A stretch of DNA of 64,000 nucleotides from Flagellimonas onchidii (GCF_004804315.1 NZ_SRXX01000002.1:1-64000), one strand, 5' to 3'; positions 8,933 through 18,058 are shown, counted from the stretch's first letter. Notes: generated by a model not told the origin, from the letters alone. Numbers and translations are program-made.

Positions 8933-9295
8933 ATGAAAGATAAAAGCCTTCCTGAGCATCATCAGAGCATCTTTCATCAGTTGTTTGAACACGCTTCTGA
9001 CCAAGATTGCCAACTTATTTTACTAGACCAAATTTTAGAAATTGGTGATGAGCGGGAATTTCCATTATTGGATAAATTAAAAAATAGTGATTATCCCATT
9101 GTTTGTAAGAAAGCCACTCGGATAAGGCATCAATTGCATCTTAAACTTTATGGTCCATCCAAGCCAGGGGAAAGAAAAAGGCTGCCTATGAGCTTGTGTT
9201 TCTTGTATGATGAGTTCAATATAAGACCGGCTAACTTTAAACCAGATTCAGCTATCGATTTTGAAATATCCCCAGATATTTATGAAATGGATTAG
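8933..9295 (+). CDS. hypothetical protein, helical (HEAT-like), downstream of the HPt-like gene
   Basis: This 120-residue protein is of unknown function. Residues 10-60 form paired helices (QLILLDQILEIGDEREFPLL, then a Pro-broken helix), the spacing seen in HEAT or armadillo-like repeats. The C-terminal third is less ordered and acidic (ending SPDIYEMD). It has no signal peptide or membrane segment. Lying 18 bases after the HPt-like gene, it is probably co-transcribed and may act with it. Confidence 0.6.
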   Translation: MKDKSLPEHHQSIFHQLFEHASDQDCQLILLDQILEIGDEREFPLLDKLKNSDYPIVCKKATRIRHQLHLKLYGPSKPGERKRLPMSLCFLYDEFNIRPANFKPDSAIDFEISPDIYEMD

Positions 9296-9464
9296 GGGTT
9301 GATGGATTTTGCAGCGCCATGGAAACGCATATTTTTCCTACAAAATATGTTTTTAATGATTTCACAACCTAAATAGGCCATTTTACCACAAATTATTGTT
9401 AAAACATAATGTTTCGGTTAGGTTTACGTTATAAGTGTAACCCAAATAATAAACCGCTTATACT

Positions 9465-9563
9465 ATGTTATACGACACTTACGGAGAAGAATACCTAGCC
9501 TTTTTACAGGAATTGAACGAAATATTAAGCTCGAATGAGCTTATTGAACTGGATTACTTATAG
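9465..9563 (+). CDS. small peptide of 32 residues, first of a paralogous pair
   Basis: A short frame with an ATG start (MLYDTYGEEYLAF...) ends with TAG. Its core reads YLAFLQELNEIL. The next small frame, 24 bases downstream, reads YLNFIRDLNNIL at the same place, so the two appear to be duplicated micro-genes, not chance openings. The peptide is acidic and probably one amphipathic helix. It is followed by a strong hairpin terminator. No function is known. The paralogy is the main support for it being real. Confidence 0.45.
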   Translation: MLYDTYGEEYLAFLQELNEILSSNELIELDYL

Positions 9564-9587
9564 TATAAGCCCCAAACTCTATATCCT

Positions 9588-9689
9588 ATGCAAAATCAGA
9601 ATCAAGAAAACACGGCTTATTTAAATTTTATAAGAGATTTGAATAACATCTTGACCGATTTTAATATTGGTCAGTTGAGCCGTCCGTGA
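9588..9689 (+). CDS. small peptide of 33 residues, second of a paralogous pair
   Basis: This frame (MQNQNQENTAYLNF..., ending in SRP) resembles the preceding peptide: the Y-L-x-F-[LI]-x-[ED]-L-N-x-I-L pattern is kept while DNA around it differs. It lies between that gene and a hairpin terminator that also serves the convergent sigma-factor gene. It could be a tiny regulator. No family is recognised. Confidence 0.45.
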   Translation: MQNQNQENTAYLNFIRDLNNILTDFNIGQLSRP

Positions 9690-9710
9690 TAGTTTAAGTA
9701 ACAATCGTAG

Positions 9711-9739
9711 AAAAGGGATGTTCTTTGGGCATCCCTTTT
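9711..9739. terminator. bidirectional rho-independent terminator
   Basis: A perfect 10-bp stem (AAAAGGGATG with CATCCCTTTT) and a 9-base loop, flanked by A and T runs on both sides. It lies between the convergent small-peptide genes and the sigma factor gene, so it can stop transcription both ways. Confidence 0.85.
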
Positions 9740-9752
9740 TTATTTGAAATAG

Positions 9753-10619
9753 CTATCCCCCTAAATATGATTTTAGGATTTTGCTTTTTGAAGTATGTCT
9801 TAATTTTCGAATGGCCTTTTCTCTTATTTGCCTCACCCGTTCTCGAGTAAGGTCAAAAGTACTTCCGATTTCTTCCAATGTCATGGATTGTTGGTCGCCA
9901 ATACCATAATACAAACGTACTACATCCGCTTCACGAGGTGATAAGGTTTCCAAAGCTCTATTTACTTCGGTATTTAGCGATTGATGCATCAGGGCATTAT
10001 CAGGTTTTGGAGATTCGGCGGAGTTCAAAACGTCATATAAACTAGAAGTTTCCCCTTCTTTTAAGGGAGCATCCATGGAAACGTGTCTCCCTGTATTTTT
10101 CAAGGATTGTTTTACCTCATCTACCGTCATTTCCAATTCCTTGGCGATTTCTTCTGCCGAAGGAGGCCTCTCATGGGCTTGTTCCAAATAAGAAAACGTC
10201 TTTTTTATCTTATTGATGGAACCTATTTTGTTCAGAGGTAGACGCACTACCCGCGATTGCTCCGCCAAGGCCTGGAGAATGGACTGCCTGATCCACCAAA
10301 CTGCATACGAGATGAACTTGAATCCGCGTGTTTCATCAAAACGGCGTGCCGCCTTTACCAAGCCCAAATTACCTTCATTGATTAAATCAGGTAATGTTAG
10401 CCCTTGATTTTGATATTGCTTAGCAACGGAAACAACAAATCTTAGATTGGCATTGGTCAATTTTTCCAGGGCCAATTGGTCCCCCTCTCGAATCCGCTGA
10501 GCTAACTCAACCTCTTCTTGAGCGGTGATCAAATCTATTTTACTAATGTCCTGTAGGTACTTATCAAGGGATTTGGATTCACGATTCGTGACTTGTTTGA
10601 TAATTTTGAGTTGCCGCAT
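9753..10619 (-). CDS. rpoD: primary RNA polymerase sigma factor (sigma-70, RpoD/SigA)
   Basis: This is the primary sigma factor in the short Bacteroidota form (288 residues, with no region 1.1 and no large non-conserved insert). Region 1.2 is near [16 protein letters not shown]. Region 2 holds [42 protein letters not shown] and [10 protein letters not shown], which includes the -10 recognition helix. Region 3 is the SINKIKKTF segment, and region 4.2 ends in [19 protein letters not shown]. It recognises the Bacteroidota promoter type (TTTG and TAnnTTTG). It stands alone, with a shared terminator at its 3' end. Confidence 0.95.
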   Translation of the reverse strand: MRQLKIIKQVTNRESKSLDKYLQDISKIDLITAQEEVELAQRIREGDQLALEKLTNANLRFVVSVAKQYQNQGLTLPDLINEGNLGLVKAARRFDETRGFKFISYAVWWIRQSILQALAEQSRVVRLPLNKIGSINKIKKTFSYLEQAHERPPSAEEIAKELEMTVDEVKQSLKNTGRHVSMDAPLKEGETSSLYDVLNSAESPKPDNALMHQSLNTEVNRALETLSPREADVVRLYYGIGDQQSMTLEEIGSTFDLTRERVRQIREKAIRKLRHTSKSKILKSYLGG

Positions 10620-10859
10620 GTAACTATTCTATTTCAGGTGGTTTAGCATACATGATACTACAATAAAGCTAATTTTCCAAGTCGCAAATTATATAGTTAT
10701 CAAAATGTTATGAGCAATGTCAAAATATTGACTTTTAGCTTCAACCACGCATTTGTTGATAGCAGGTTAATAGAAAAAAGAATACTGGACCAATCCCTCG
10801 AATAAAAACTCCTAATTTTGTAAGGTTTATTAGTTTCCAACAATTAACACGTTATTTCT

Positions 10860-12371
10860 TTGGAGATAGAAAGAACCGTAAGGCGAAAAGAACTGTATGA
10901 TTACCAACTTGAAGATTTAAAAAAAATCTTTGAGCATATAAACGAACTTCCACAAGGAACAAATATTTTATACCAATTACCCACTGGAGGAGGGAAAACG
11001 GTAGTATTTTCGGAAATAACCCGAAAATACATCCAGGATACAGGTAAAAAAGTAATTGTACTTACACATAGAATCGAATTGAGTTCACAGACCTCAAAAA
11101 TGTTGCACGGTTTTGGGGTAAGCAACAAAATCATCAACAGCGAGGTCAAAGAACTTTACGACCAGGATGAATACATGTGTTTTGTAGCCATGGTCGAAAC
11201 CTTGAACAATAGACTTCAGGAGGAAAAAGTGACCATAAATAATATTGGACTCGTTATTATAGATGAAGCGCATTACAATTCCTTTCGAAAATTGTTCAAA
11301 TATTTCGAAGACTCAACCATATTGGGGGTTACGGCCACTCCTTTAAGCTCCAATATTAAGTTGCCAATGAAAGATAATTATAAGCATCTGATTATTGGAG
11401 AGTCAATCAAATCATTGATAGAAAAACGTTTTTTGGCCAAAGCCAATTTGTATAATTATGATGTGAGCCTTCGAACTCTTAAGTTGGGAATTAATGGAGA
11501 TTATACTGTCAAATCATCTGACGAGTTTTATGGTAACCACAGCATGCTAGGGAAATTGCTCTCTGCTTATCAGGAAATTGGAAAAGGCACTAAAACACTC
11601 ATCTTCAATAACGGTATAAACACTTCGCTGTATGTTTATGAGATCTTTAAAAAGGCGGGGTACGATATACGTCATTTAGACAATAAAAATACGGCTTCTG
11701 AAAGACGCGAGATTTTGGATTGGTTTGCCAACACGCCCAATGCTATCCTTACATCAGTAAGCATACTTACCACAGGGTTTGATGAACCTAGTGTACAGAC
11801 GATTATTTTGAATAGGGCCACAAGATCCCTGACCTTGTATTTTCAAATGATTGGTCGCGGTTCTCGAATTTTAAACGGGAAAGATGAATTTTCGGTAATA
11901 GATCTTGGAAATAACATTGCTCGATTTGGTCCATGGAATGCACCGGTTGATTGGCAAGAGATTTTCCATTTTCCTGATTTTTATTTGGAGAACATTAAAA
12001 ATGATGAAGAAATCGAACGTGAGTTTGTTTACGTGATGCCGGATGAACTTAGAACCAAGTTTGGGAAATCTGAGAACATTACTTTCGATATCAAAGAAGA
12101 ATACAAAAAAGTATTTGCCAAAGGAGGCAAGTCTAAACAAGTGTTGGAAATGAGCATTGAACAACACGCCCAAATCTGTGTCGAAAATAGCGAAGACGTT
12201 TTCGATGCCCGAATTCTGGCCAAGGAACTCAAAGAAGAAATAACCTATCGGGTACGCCAGTATTCCTATTGCATAATGAACAACACCAAAAACTACAAAG
12301 AGTGGTTGGAAGAAGATTATGAACGTAAATTACGTTCCAGCATCTCTAAAAAGTTCGCAGCCTTAATGTAA
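10860..12371 (+). CDS. DEAD/DEAH-box superfamily 2 helicase
   Basis: This superfamily-2 helicase of 503 residues is similar in plan to the RadD/YejH or type-III restriction helicase-like group. Motif I is PTGGGKT (Lys46), motif II is DEAH (135-138), motif III is TAT (about 158-160), and the second RecA domain carries SILTTGFDEP and a motif VI reading QMIGRGSRI. The C-terminal 150 residues are a charged unknown domain. The start is unclear: TTG at 10860 gives the first full domain and an in-frame stop lies 15 bases upstream. It ends 4 bases before the glycosyltransferase gene, which suggests an operon, although the functional link is obscure. Confidence 0.8.
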   Translation: MEIERTVRRKELYDYQLEDLKKIFEHINELPQGTNILYQLPTGGGKTVVFSEITRKYIQDTGKKVIVLTHRIELSSQTSKMLHGFGVSNKIINSEVKELYDQDEYMCFVAMVETLNNRLQEEKVTINNIGLVIIDEAHYNSFRKLFKYFEDSTILGVTATPLSSNIKLPMKDNYKHLIIGESIKSLIEKRFLAKANLYNYDVSLRTLKLGINGDYTVKSSDEFYGNHSMLGKLLSAYQEIGKGTKTLIFNNGINTSLYVYEIFKKAGYDIRHLDNKNTASERREILDWFANTPNAILTSVSILTTGFDEPSVQTIILNRATRSLTLYFQMIGRGSRILNGKDEFSVIDLGNNIARFGPWNAPVDWQEIFHFPDFYLENIKNDEEIEREFVYVMPDELRTKFGKSENITFDIKEEYKKVFAKGGKSKQVLEMSIEQHAQICVENSEDVFDARILAKELKEEITYRVRQYSYCIMNNTKNYKEWLEEDYERKLRSSISKKFAALM

Positions 12372-12375
12372 TCAG

Positions 12376-13608
12376 ATGAAAAAGCTGCTGATTATCGGTT
12401 ATGTCTGGCCTGAGCCCGGAACCACAGCAGCGGGGCATCGGATGCTTCAACTGATACATACTTTTAAAACCTTTGGATACCAAATAACTTTTTGTTCTAC
12501 TGCAGTTAGAACGGAGTATAGTGAAAATTTGGATGTTCTACGAATTGATTGTGTTCCCATTAAATTAAATCATCACAGCTTTGATACTTTCATTAAACAA
12601 CTGAATCCGGAAATTGTAATATTTGACCGATTTATGGTCGAGGAACAATTTGGATGGCGCGTGGCGGAATTTGTTCCAAATGCGATACGAATCTTGAATA
12701 CCGAAGATTTACACTCTTTAAGAAGTATAAGAAAAGAATGTCTTAAAAAAGACCTTGGATTTTCAGAGGAGCTCTGGTTCCAAAATGACAATACCAAGAG
12801 AGAGATTGCCAGCATCTATAGAAGTGACCTTACACTGCTGGTTTCAAGTTTTGAAATGGATTTATTGACAACAAAATTGAACATATCAAAAAGTACGTTG
12901 ATGCATCTTCCATTTATGTTGGATGGAATAGGAGAGGAGGAGAAAAAAGAGTGGCTGGATTTTGAAACTCGACAAGATTTTATTTCCTACGGTAACGGAA
13001 AACATGCACCGAACGTGGATTCCATTAAATACCTCAAAGAGACGATATGGCCTTTGATTCGTAAGGAGTTACCCGCGATTACTTTAAAAATATACGGAGC
13101 CTATTTGCCGCAGCATATAAAGCAGTTGCATAACCCAAAGGAAGGTTTTCATGTTATGGGATGGGTTGAAAATTTAGATGCTGAAATTCAACAATCAAGA
13201 GTGTGTCTAGCACCATTAAGGTTTGGAGCAGGAATAAAAGGGAAGTTAATAGATGCCATGAGGAACGGAACCCCTTCAATAACCACAAAAATAGGAGCTG
13301 AAGGCATGCACGATGAATTGTCATGGAGTGGCATTGTTGAAGATGACCCTGCAAGGTTTACTAAAGCAGCTGTTGCTTTGTATCAAAAAAAAGAGTCATG
13401 GAAACAGGCGCAGCGAAAAGGTTTAGAGATCATCAACAGGTTATATTCCAAAGAGGCGCATCAGGAAAAACTAATAGCTGGATTAAAAACGTTGGAAACC
13501 AACTTATCAAACCATCGAAGCCAGAATTTTATCGGTCAAATGCTACTACATCAAACTATGGCCAGTACCAAGTATATGGCTAAATGGATTGAAGAGAAAA
13601 ATAAGTAA
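12376..13608 (+). CDS. glycosyltransferase, GT-B fold (group 1, GT4-like)
   Basis: This 410-residue GT-B fold enzyme probably transfers a sugar from a nucleotide donor to a surface glycan. The N-terminal domain opens with IIGYVWPEPGTTAAGHRM. The C-terminal domain has the donor-binding pattern CLAPLRFGAGIKGKLIDAMRNGTP (about 275-298), with an acidic residue expected just after in GAEGM. It has no signal peptide or membrane helix, so it is cytosolic or peripheral. Four bases separate it from the helicase gene. Acceptor and donor cannot be read. Confidence 0.85.
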   Translation: MKKLLIIGYVWPEPGTTAAGHRMLQLIHTFKTFGYQITFCSTAVRTEYSENLDVLRIDCVPIKLNHHSFDTFIKQLNPEIVIFDRFMVEEQFGWRVAEFVPNAIRILNTEDLHSLRSIRKECLKKDLGFSEELWFQNDNTKREIASIYRSDLTLLVSSFEMDLLTTKLNISKSTLMHLPFMLDGIGEEEKKEWLDFETRQDFISYGNGKHAPNVDSIKYLKETIWPLIRKELPAITLKIYGAYLPQHIKQLHNPKEGFHVMGWVENLDAEIQQSRVCLAPLRFGAGIKGKLIDAMRNGTPSITTKIGAEGMHDELSWSGIVEDDPARFTKAAVALYQKKESWKQAQRKGLEIINRLYSKEAHQEKLIAGLKTLETNLSNHRSQNFIGQMLLHQTMASTKYMAKWIEEKNK

Positions 13609-13655
13609 AGACCAATCTTTCAATGACGAGAGGTTAACATTGGTCCAAAACGTTT

Positions 13656-13691
13656 TATGAACGCAAAGATTCAATCCACTGGGCGTTCATA
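13656..13691. repeat. inverted repeat after the glycosyltransferase gene
   Basis: TATGAACG at 13656-13663 pairs perfectly with CGTTCATA at 13684-13691 over a 20-base loop. It has no downstream T run, so a terminator role is weak. It lies between convergent genes and may simply be a 3' hairpin. Confidence 0.35.
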
Positions 13692-13727
13692 TTATTGATA
13701 ATGCACGAGTACAATATCCAACGAGGT

Positions 13728-13952
13728 CTAACTAAAAAAAGAGCCTGCCTCTACATTTAGAGCTTGGGCCAATGCTACAACTGTCGAAATGGAAGTGTTG
13801 ATCTTACCTGATTCAATCCGGGCAACCTGAACTTGCGAAATTCCAGCATCTTCTGCAAGTTGTTCTTGAGTAATACTGTTCTTAACACGGATACGCCGCA
13901 CATTTTGCCCAAACATTGACATCACCTTTTGATTTCTGACTTTGTGCATCAC
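13728..13952 (-). CDS. XRE-family helix-turn-helix regulator
   Basis: This small DNA-binding protein is essentially one HTH_XRE domain: FGQNVRRIRVKNSITQEQLAEDAGISQVQVARIESGK, with the recognition helix around SQVQVARIE. It has 74 residues if the ATG at 13952 is used, or 64 from the internal ATG at 13922. A 13-bp inverted repeat lies immediately upstream, between it and a divergent small gene, so autoregulation and control of the neighbour are likely. The arrangement resembles a toxin-antitoxin or regulator-partner pair. Confidence 0.85.
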   Translation of the reverse strand: MMHKVRNQKVMSMFGQNVRRIRVKNSITQEQLAEDAGISQVQVARIESGKINTSISTVVALAQALNVEAGSFFS

Positions 13953-13953
13953 T

Positions 13954-13997
13954 ACAAAGTTGTTATTAAAATGTTTTGAGTCTTATAACAACTTTGT
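13954..13997. promoter_or_regulatory. 13-bp perfect inverted repeat, candidate operator
   Basis: ACAAAGTTGTTAT at 13954-13966 is repeated inverted at 13985-13997 with an 18-base spacer. It fills the gap between the divergent XRE gene and its partner. The spacing fits an operator for a dimeric XRE regulator, though a hairpin in RNA is also possible. Confidence 0.55.
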
Positions 13998-14025
13998 TAT
14001 ATTCGAATTTGAATTTCAGAGTAAA

Positions 14026-14356
14026 ATGAATACCAAAGAGTTGATTATCCGGATTATTCAAGAGGATTTGAAGCATAGTCAGCTTGTTGAAGGATTGAAT
14101 CATTTGGGTTTGGACGCTGATCAATTTCACAGTCTCGGACTACTGGATGTTGTTTTGGATTTAATGAAAGTTCCTCAGGGCAAGCCAGCATTTACATGGG
14201 GCTTGATATATACCAGACTTTCTGCGAAAAGCTGGTACTTACAAAATTGAAACCACCTCTGAATCACTACGAAGTTTAGCAGAATTATGTTATGATCAGC
14301 TTTCGGAAGTATTATCAGAACATGGAATTAAAACCACAGAGCGAAACAATATCTAG
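14026..14356 (+). pseudogene. frameshifted partner gene of the XRE regulator
   Basis: The frame starts with MNTKELIIRIIQEDLKHSQL and stays plausible to about residue 63 (GLIYT), where it runs into an unlikely tail and a stop at 14250. The neighbouring frame continues with FLRKAGTYKIETTSESLRSLAEL and ends with TAG at 14354-14356, giving a natural protein of about 109 residues if one base is corrected near 14205-14215. So the gene is a recent pseudogene, a sequencing error or a programmed shift. The product is a helical protein of unknown family. It shares its upstream spacer and inverted repeat with the XRE gene. Confidence 0.55.
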
Positions 14357-14437
14357 CCAACTTTCATATATAAACCCATTGATTCCCCAACACCGTTAAC
14401 TTCCATTTTCTGCTAACATAATAATGAAATTGACCAT

Positions 14438-14472
14438 CATTTCGTCTATGTCATTTTGACAATCATTTCGTA
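14438..14472 (+). promoter_or_regulatory. three direct repeats upstream of the VWA gene
   Basis: CATTTCGTC (14438), CATTTTGAC (14452) and CATTTCGTA (14464) are spaced 14 and 12 bases apart, just upstream of the gene at 14500. Short direct repeats about a helical turn apart are typical of LytTR-type response-regulator sites. The regulator is not in the window, so this is an inference. Confidence 0.4.
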
Positions 14473-14499
14473 CCTTACCATAAATAAATTCTGGAAAAT

Positions 14500-16491
14500 A
14501 TGAGAGGTATTTTAGTATTCTTTATGTTTCTGTTTGGTTTTGCGGTCAATTCTCAGGTCATGCTAAAAGATGAAATTAGCAAGCAATATTCAGACAGATC
14601 AGTCCTCAAAAACATTCAAAAAAGAACCAAGCCTAAAATAGTAACCATTTTATGGGACACTTCCCGTTCAATGGAAAACAGGGCTTTGGATAAAGAGCTA
14701 AAGTTCCTGGATGCATATTTCGAAGAGCTAAAAAACGTTACGGTACATTATCAACCTTATAGCAATCGATTGGGCATAACTAAAATATTTGAAGTTAATG
14801 AAGGGCAATGGGCCAATTTAAAAAAGGAACTGGAATCCTGCATTTATGATGGTGGAGGAACACAGTCACTTTGGAAAGAAATGATGATAAGCGACCATAC
14901 ATTATTGTTTACAGATGGCAAGTACTTCCCAGAAAATCTTGGAAAGGACTGGAATGGGGAGGTGTTTACGGTGAATGGAAACCGAAATGCCAATCACAAG
15001 TTATTAAAAGAATTGGCAGAAGATCATAGGGGAAACTACCTGAATTTGGAAAAGATGGCCAACTCGAACATGGCGATGGATTTTATCCGATTTTATCGGA
15101 AAGATAATTTGGATTACAACGCCAATCTGGATTTACAAAAACACTTTTTAATTAAAGGTAATGTTGGTGATTTGCAAGAACCATTATCAAATGTAACTGT
15201 CCAGGTACGAAATACCGACCGAAAAACCACTTCGGATAACAATGGAGATTTTTCCATTAAAGTTTTTGATGGTGAGGTCCTTGACTTTTCTTATCCAGGA
15301 AGGGAAAATGCCTCTTCCATAGTGCAAAGAGGTTCTAAAATGCTCAAGATTATCATGCCCGTCGGTCTTACCGTTCTTGATGAAGTGGTTATTGAGGAAA
15401 ATCATAAATCAACAGAGCGAAGTCCAACGAATAAAGATATCTCAACAAGATGGGGTAAAATTGATATGGAACGGATAGGTTTTGGGGCAAAACAACTAGA
15501 TGGCTCAGAAATAAATCCGGCGTCACAAACTATTATGGATGCTATTGAAGGAAAATTTTCGGGTGTGGAAGTTGTTAGAAAATATCCGGAAGATTATGAG
15601 ATGGTGGCGTTGAGAGATGGTAAATACACAGGCTTTTTCGCATCGTGGGATATTGACGGAATGATCTACCCTCCCGATAGACCTCCTTTACACATTAATG
15701 TGCAAAATGTGAGGGATATTACCATAATGCCTGCAGGTTGGGCTGGTGCAAGGTATGGTTTCATGGGAAGGGGAGGAGTAATTATTGTTAGAACAATCAG
15801 TGCAACTTTTGATGATTCAGAATCAGCAAGAAAAGACAAAGGCCCCAAAAACAGATACAAAAATGATGCTGTTGAATTGACTTCCCCAATCCATTCAAAA
15901 CCGATATTCGTGCAGCGTATTGCACAAGCAGAATCCGTCAATAAAGCTTATCGGCAATATATTTTGGAGAGAAAAGCATATGGTGGGTTGCCTAGTTTCT
16001 ATCTAGAGACTAGCAAGATTTTTGGAGATTATTGGAAGGATACAACGATTTCCAGGCAGATAATGTCAAATCTGATGGAGTTGTTCCCTGAAGATATTTC
16101 GGCCCTTAAGATTTTAGCCTATTCATATGAAGAAGAAAATATGCTAGAAGAAGCAGCCTCGATTTATAGACATATTTATAGGTTAAAACAAAACCTCCAA
16201 GCCAAAAGAGATCTGGCAAAAGCACATGTGAAATTAGAAAACTATAAAGAGGCCTGGAAATATTACAAGGACTATATAAGCAGAAAGGGTAGTTTGAACG
16301 ATAAGGGACTAGATAGGCTTGTTAAAAAAGAAATGTTGGTATTTATCCAAAATTTTGGCGACGAAATAGGAATAGACAAGTCCAAATTTGATGGGGAGAA
16401 ACTTAGTAACTTGAGCTTGGTGGTCGAATGGAACGATTCTAATGCCCAGTTTGAGCTTCAGTTTGTCAGCCCCTCAAGGCCTCTATTTTAA
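14500..16491 (+). CDS. VWA / carboxypeptidase-regulatory / TonB-plug / TPR protein (3' frameshift)
   Basis: This exported protein has a signal peptide (about 1-19). A VWA-like domain follows, with the MIDAS-type motif DTSRSM at about residue 53. Next comes a carboxypeptidase-regulatory-like beta domain (about 215-285), a segment resembling a SusC-type TonB plug that ends in GRGGVIIVRT (about 430), and TPR-like helices (about 500-610). It has no beta-barrel, so it is not a TonB receptor in the usual sense. The frame stops at 16491, but the family-like sequence continues in the next frame to 16756, so one extra C in the CCCC at 16470-16473 has probably truncated it. The function is unknown, perhaps surface signalling or glycan handling. 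Confidence 0.7.
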   Translation: MRGILVFFMFLFGFAVNSQVMLKDEISKQYSDRSVLKNIQKRTKPKIVTILWDTSRSMENRALDKELKFLDAYFEELKNVTVHYQPYSNRLGITKIFEVNEGQWANLKKELESCIYDGGGTQSLWKEMMISDHTLLFTDGKYFPENLGKDWNGEVFTVNGNRNANHKLLKELAEDHRGNYLNLEKMANSNMAMDFIRFYRKDNLDYNANLDLQKHFLIKGNVGDLQEPLSNVTVQVRNTDRKTTSDNNGDFSIKVFDGEVLDFSYPGRENASSIVQRGSKMLKIIMPVGLTVLDEVVIEENHKSTERSPTNKDISTRWGKIDMERIGFGAKQLDGSEINPASQTIMDAIEGKFSGVEVVRKYPEDYEMVALRDGKYTGFFASWDIDGMIYPPDRPPLHINVQNVRDITIMPAGWAGARYGFMGRGGVIIVRTISATFDDSESARKDKGPKNRYKNDAVELTSPIHSKPIFVQRIAQAESVNKAYRQYILERKAYGGLPSFYLETSKIFGDYWKDTTISRQIMSNLMELFPEDISALKILAYSYEEENMLEEAASIYRHIYRLKQNLQAKRDLAKAHVKLENYKEAWKYYKDYISRKGSLNDKGLDRLVKKEMLVFIQNFGDEIGIDKSKFDGEKLSNLSLVVEWNDSNAQFELQFVSPSRPLF

Positions 16492-16756
16492 CTGGAACAA
16501 TACCACAGAGCTTAGCTACGACGAAAGTGTTGAGGGAAATCTTTCAGAAGTTTTTGACATTGAAGAGCTGCAACAGAGTAACTGGCTGGTGAACATCAGC
16601 TATTTGGGCAACCATATTAATTTACCTGCCTATCTTAAATTCACACTTATAGATAACAATTCTGGTAAAGAAAGTGCAAAGCTAATAACATTGCGACAGA
16701 AAGGCGTTAAATACAAGGTGATGAATATTACCAATTGGGGCATGGAGTTTTACTAG
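16474..16756 (+). pseudogene. C-terminal remainder of the VWA/plug/TPR protein after a frameshift
   Basis: Removing one C from the run at 16470-16473 joins QFVSP to QGLYFNWNNTTELSYDESVEG and gives about 95 more residues ending in NITNWGMEFY before a stop at 16754-16756. The restored domain looks like a small beta-sandwich. The region has no start of its own that fits, so it belongs to the upstream gene. A sequencing or assembly error cannot be excluded. Confidence 0.6.
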
Positions 16757-16791
16757 TTTCCCAATCTGTAATGGGACGATAAAGAACCTAA

Positions 16792-17925
16792 CTATTTAAG
16801 GTTTTGGCTGGTTATGGTAAAGTTAAACGAAGCTTTTCCGCCGGTAGCTGTCCAAAAATTGTAGAGACCTCCCCAAGAACCACTGGGTTCTCCTTTTTTT
16901 GCGAAATCTTCAAGATGGGAATTAAGGGTGTCCCACTTTTCTTGAGGAACAGATTCGGTAGAGATCACAACGACTAGGGCGCTAAACTCTGTTTGTGCAT
17001 TTTCATGTGAAGGCACGCGGTCTCCATTTTCAGCGATGAGATTAGCGGCCGTAAGGGTTGTTAGCCCATCTGCGGTAAAAACCCCAAAATTCTGGGTAGC
17101 GTTAGGATTTTCCGCTACTATTATAGGCTCGAGCTCATTAGGGCCAATCAATCCCATTGCATACAATTCTATATTAGAATATGGGACGGAATTCCCTCCA
17201 TTGGCAAAAGTTCCAAATCCGGTTTCACCATCTAAACTCCCTCGATAGGTGTTGTCACCCAAATCTTCAATCTCATCAAAACCTCCAAGCTGTCCGCCTG
17301 CACTGGAATACCCCCAATGTCCACCTACGGTAGTAGGAATCAACCCATGATTGGTCCAATAATGTTGAATTTCATGCAAGAAAGGACCGTTCCTTATATA
17401 TTCCGTACGTGGCATGTGGATGACCGTTTTAAGTTTACCAGAAGACCCAAAAGCTGAAGTGTTGTCCCAGACATTACCACCAAGCCCTTCAATGTCACTT
17501 TGGGCAGAAGTGGATAATCCATAATACAGATCATCTGGTTGCGAAGCTTCAACATTCAGAATAATGATAAAATCAAAATCATCGTTAAAGTGTTCATACA
17601 CTTTGTTAGCAACCATTTGCATGTCGCCCTCTCCAGCTAGAAATTTATTGTAATCGCTTTCAGGAAGTATTAAGTTGGTGGATTGGTGTTCCTCATCAAT
17701 CATAAAACCAGCTTCTAACTCCAGGGCATCTGGTGCGTCCGAATCATTAGTATCTTCAGTATTGTTATTATCATCCGATTCATCAGGGTTCTGATCTTCT
17801 GATTCGGACATTTCATTTTCTGAATTCGTTTCAGGGGTGCCTATCTCCTCGGTACTACAGGATAGAATCAATACCGAAAACAAAAAAGACAGCGTAAGGA
17901 CTAGGTAGGATTTGAGGTTGCGCAT
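16792..17925 (-). CDS. lipoprotein with HExxH zinc-peptidase-like motif
   Basis: This SPII lipoprotein (lipobox ...LILSC, Cys at about 23) has an acidic Asp/Glu/Asn-rich linker (about 25-70) and a C-terminal globular domain of about 300 residues. The motif HEIQH in PFLHEIQHYWTNHG matches the zincin HExxH pattern, so a surface metalloprotease is possible. I recognise no named family, and a third metal ligand is not evident. It is monocistronic, with its 3' end facing the VWA gene. Confidence 0.65.
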   Translation of the reverse strand: MRNLKSYLVLTLSFLFSVLILSCSTEEIGTPETNSENEMSESEDQNPDESDDNNNTEDTNDSDAPDALELEAGFMIDEEHQSTNLILPESDYNKFLAGEGDMQMVANKVYEHFNDDFDFIIILNVEASQPDDLYYGLSTSAQSDIEGLGGNVWDNTSAFGSSGKLKTVIHMPRTEYIRNGPFLHEIQHYWTNHGLIPTTVGGHWGYSSAGGQLGGFDEIEDLGDNTYRGSLDGETGFGTFANGGNSVPYSNIELYAMGLIGPNELEPIIVAENPNATQNFGVFTADGLTTLTAANLIAENGDRVPSHENAQTEFSALVVVISTESVPQEKWDTLNSHLEDFAKKGEPSGSWGGLYNFWTATGGKASFNFTITSQNLK

Positions 17926-18058
17926 AAGTGTTCATATTTGTTAACCCAACGAATTTCAAACCAACATATTTTTATTAACACCAATATTTCGATGAAATGC
18001 CAGTATGGCTTTTCTGAGTTTTTGCAGGAACTTGGATTTTGTGTTCTTTCAATCTGGT

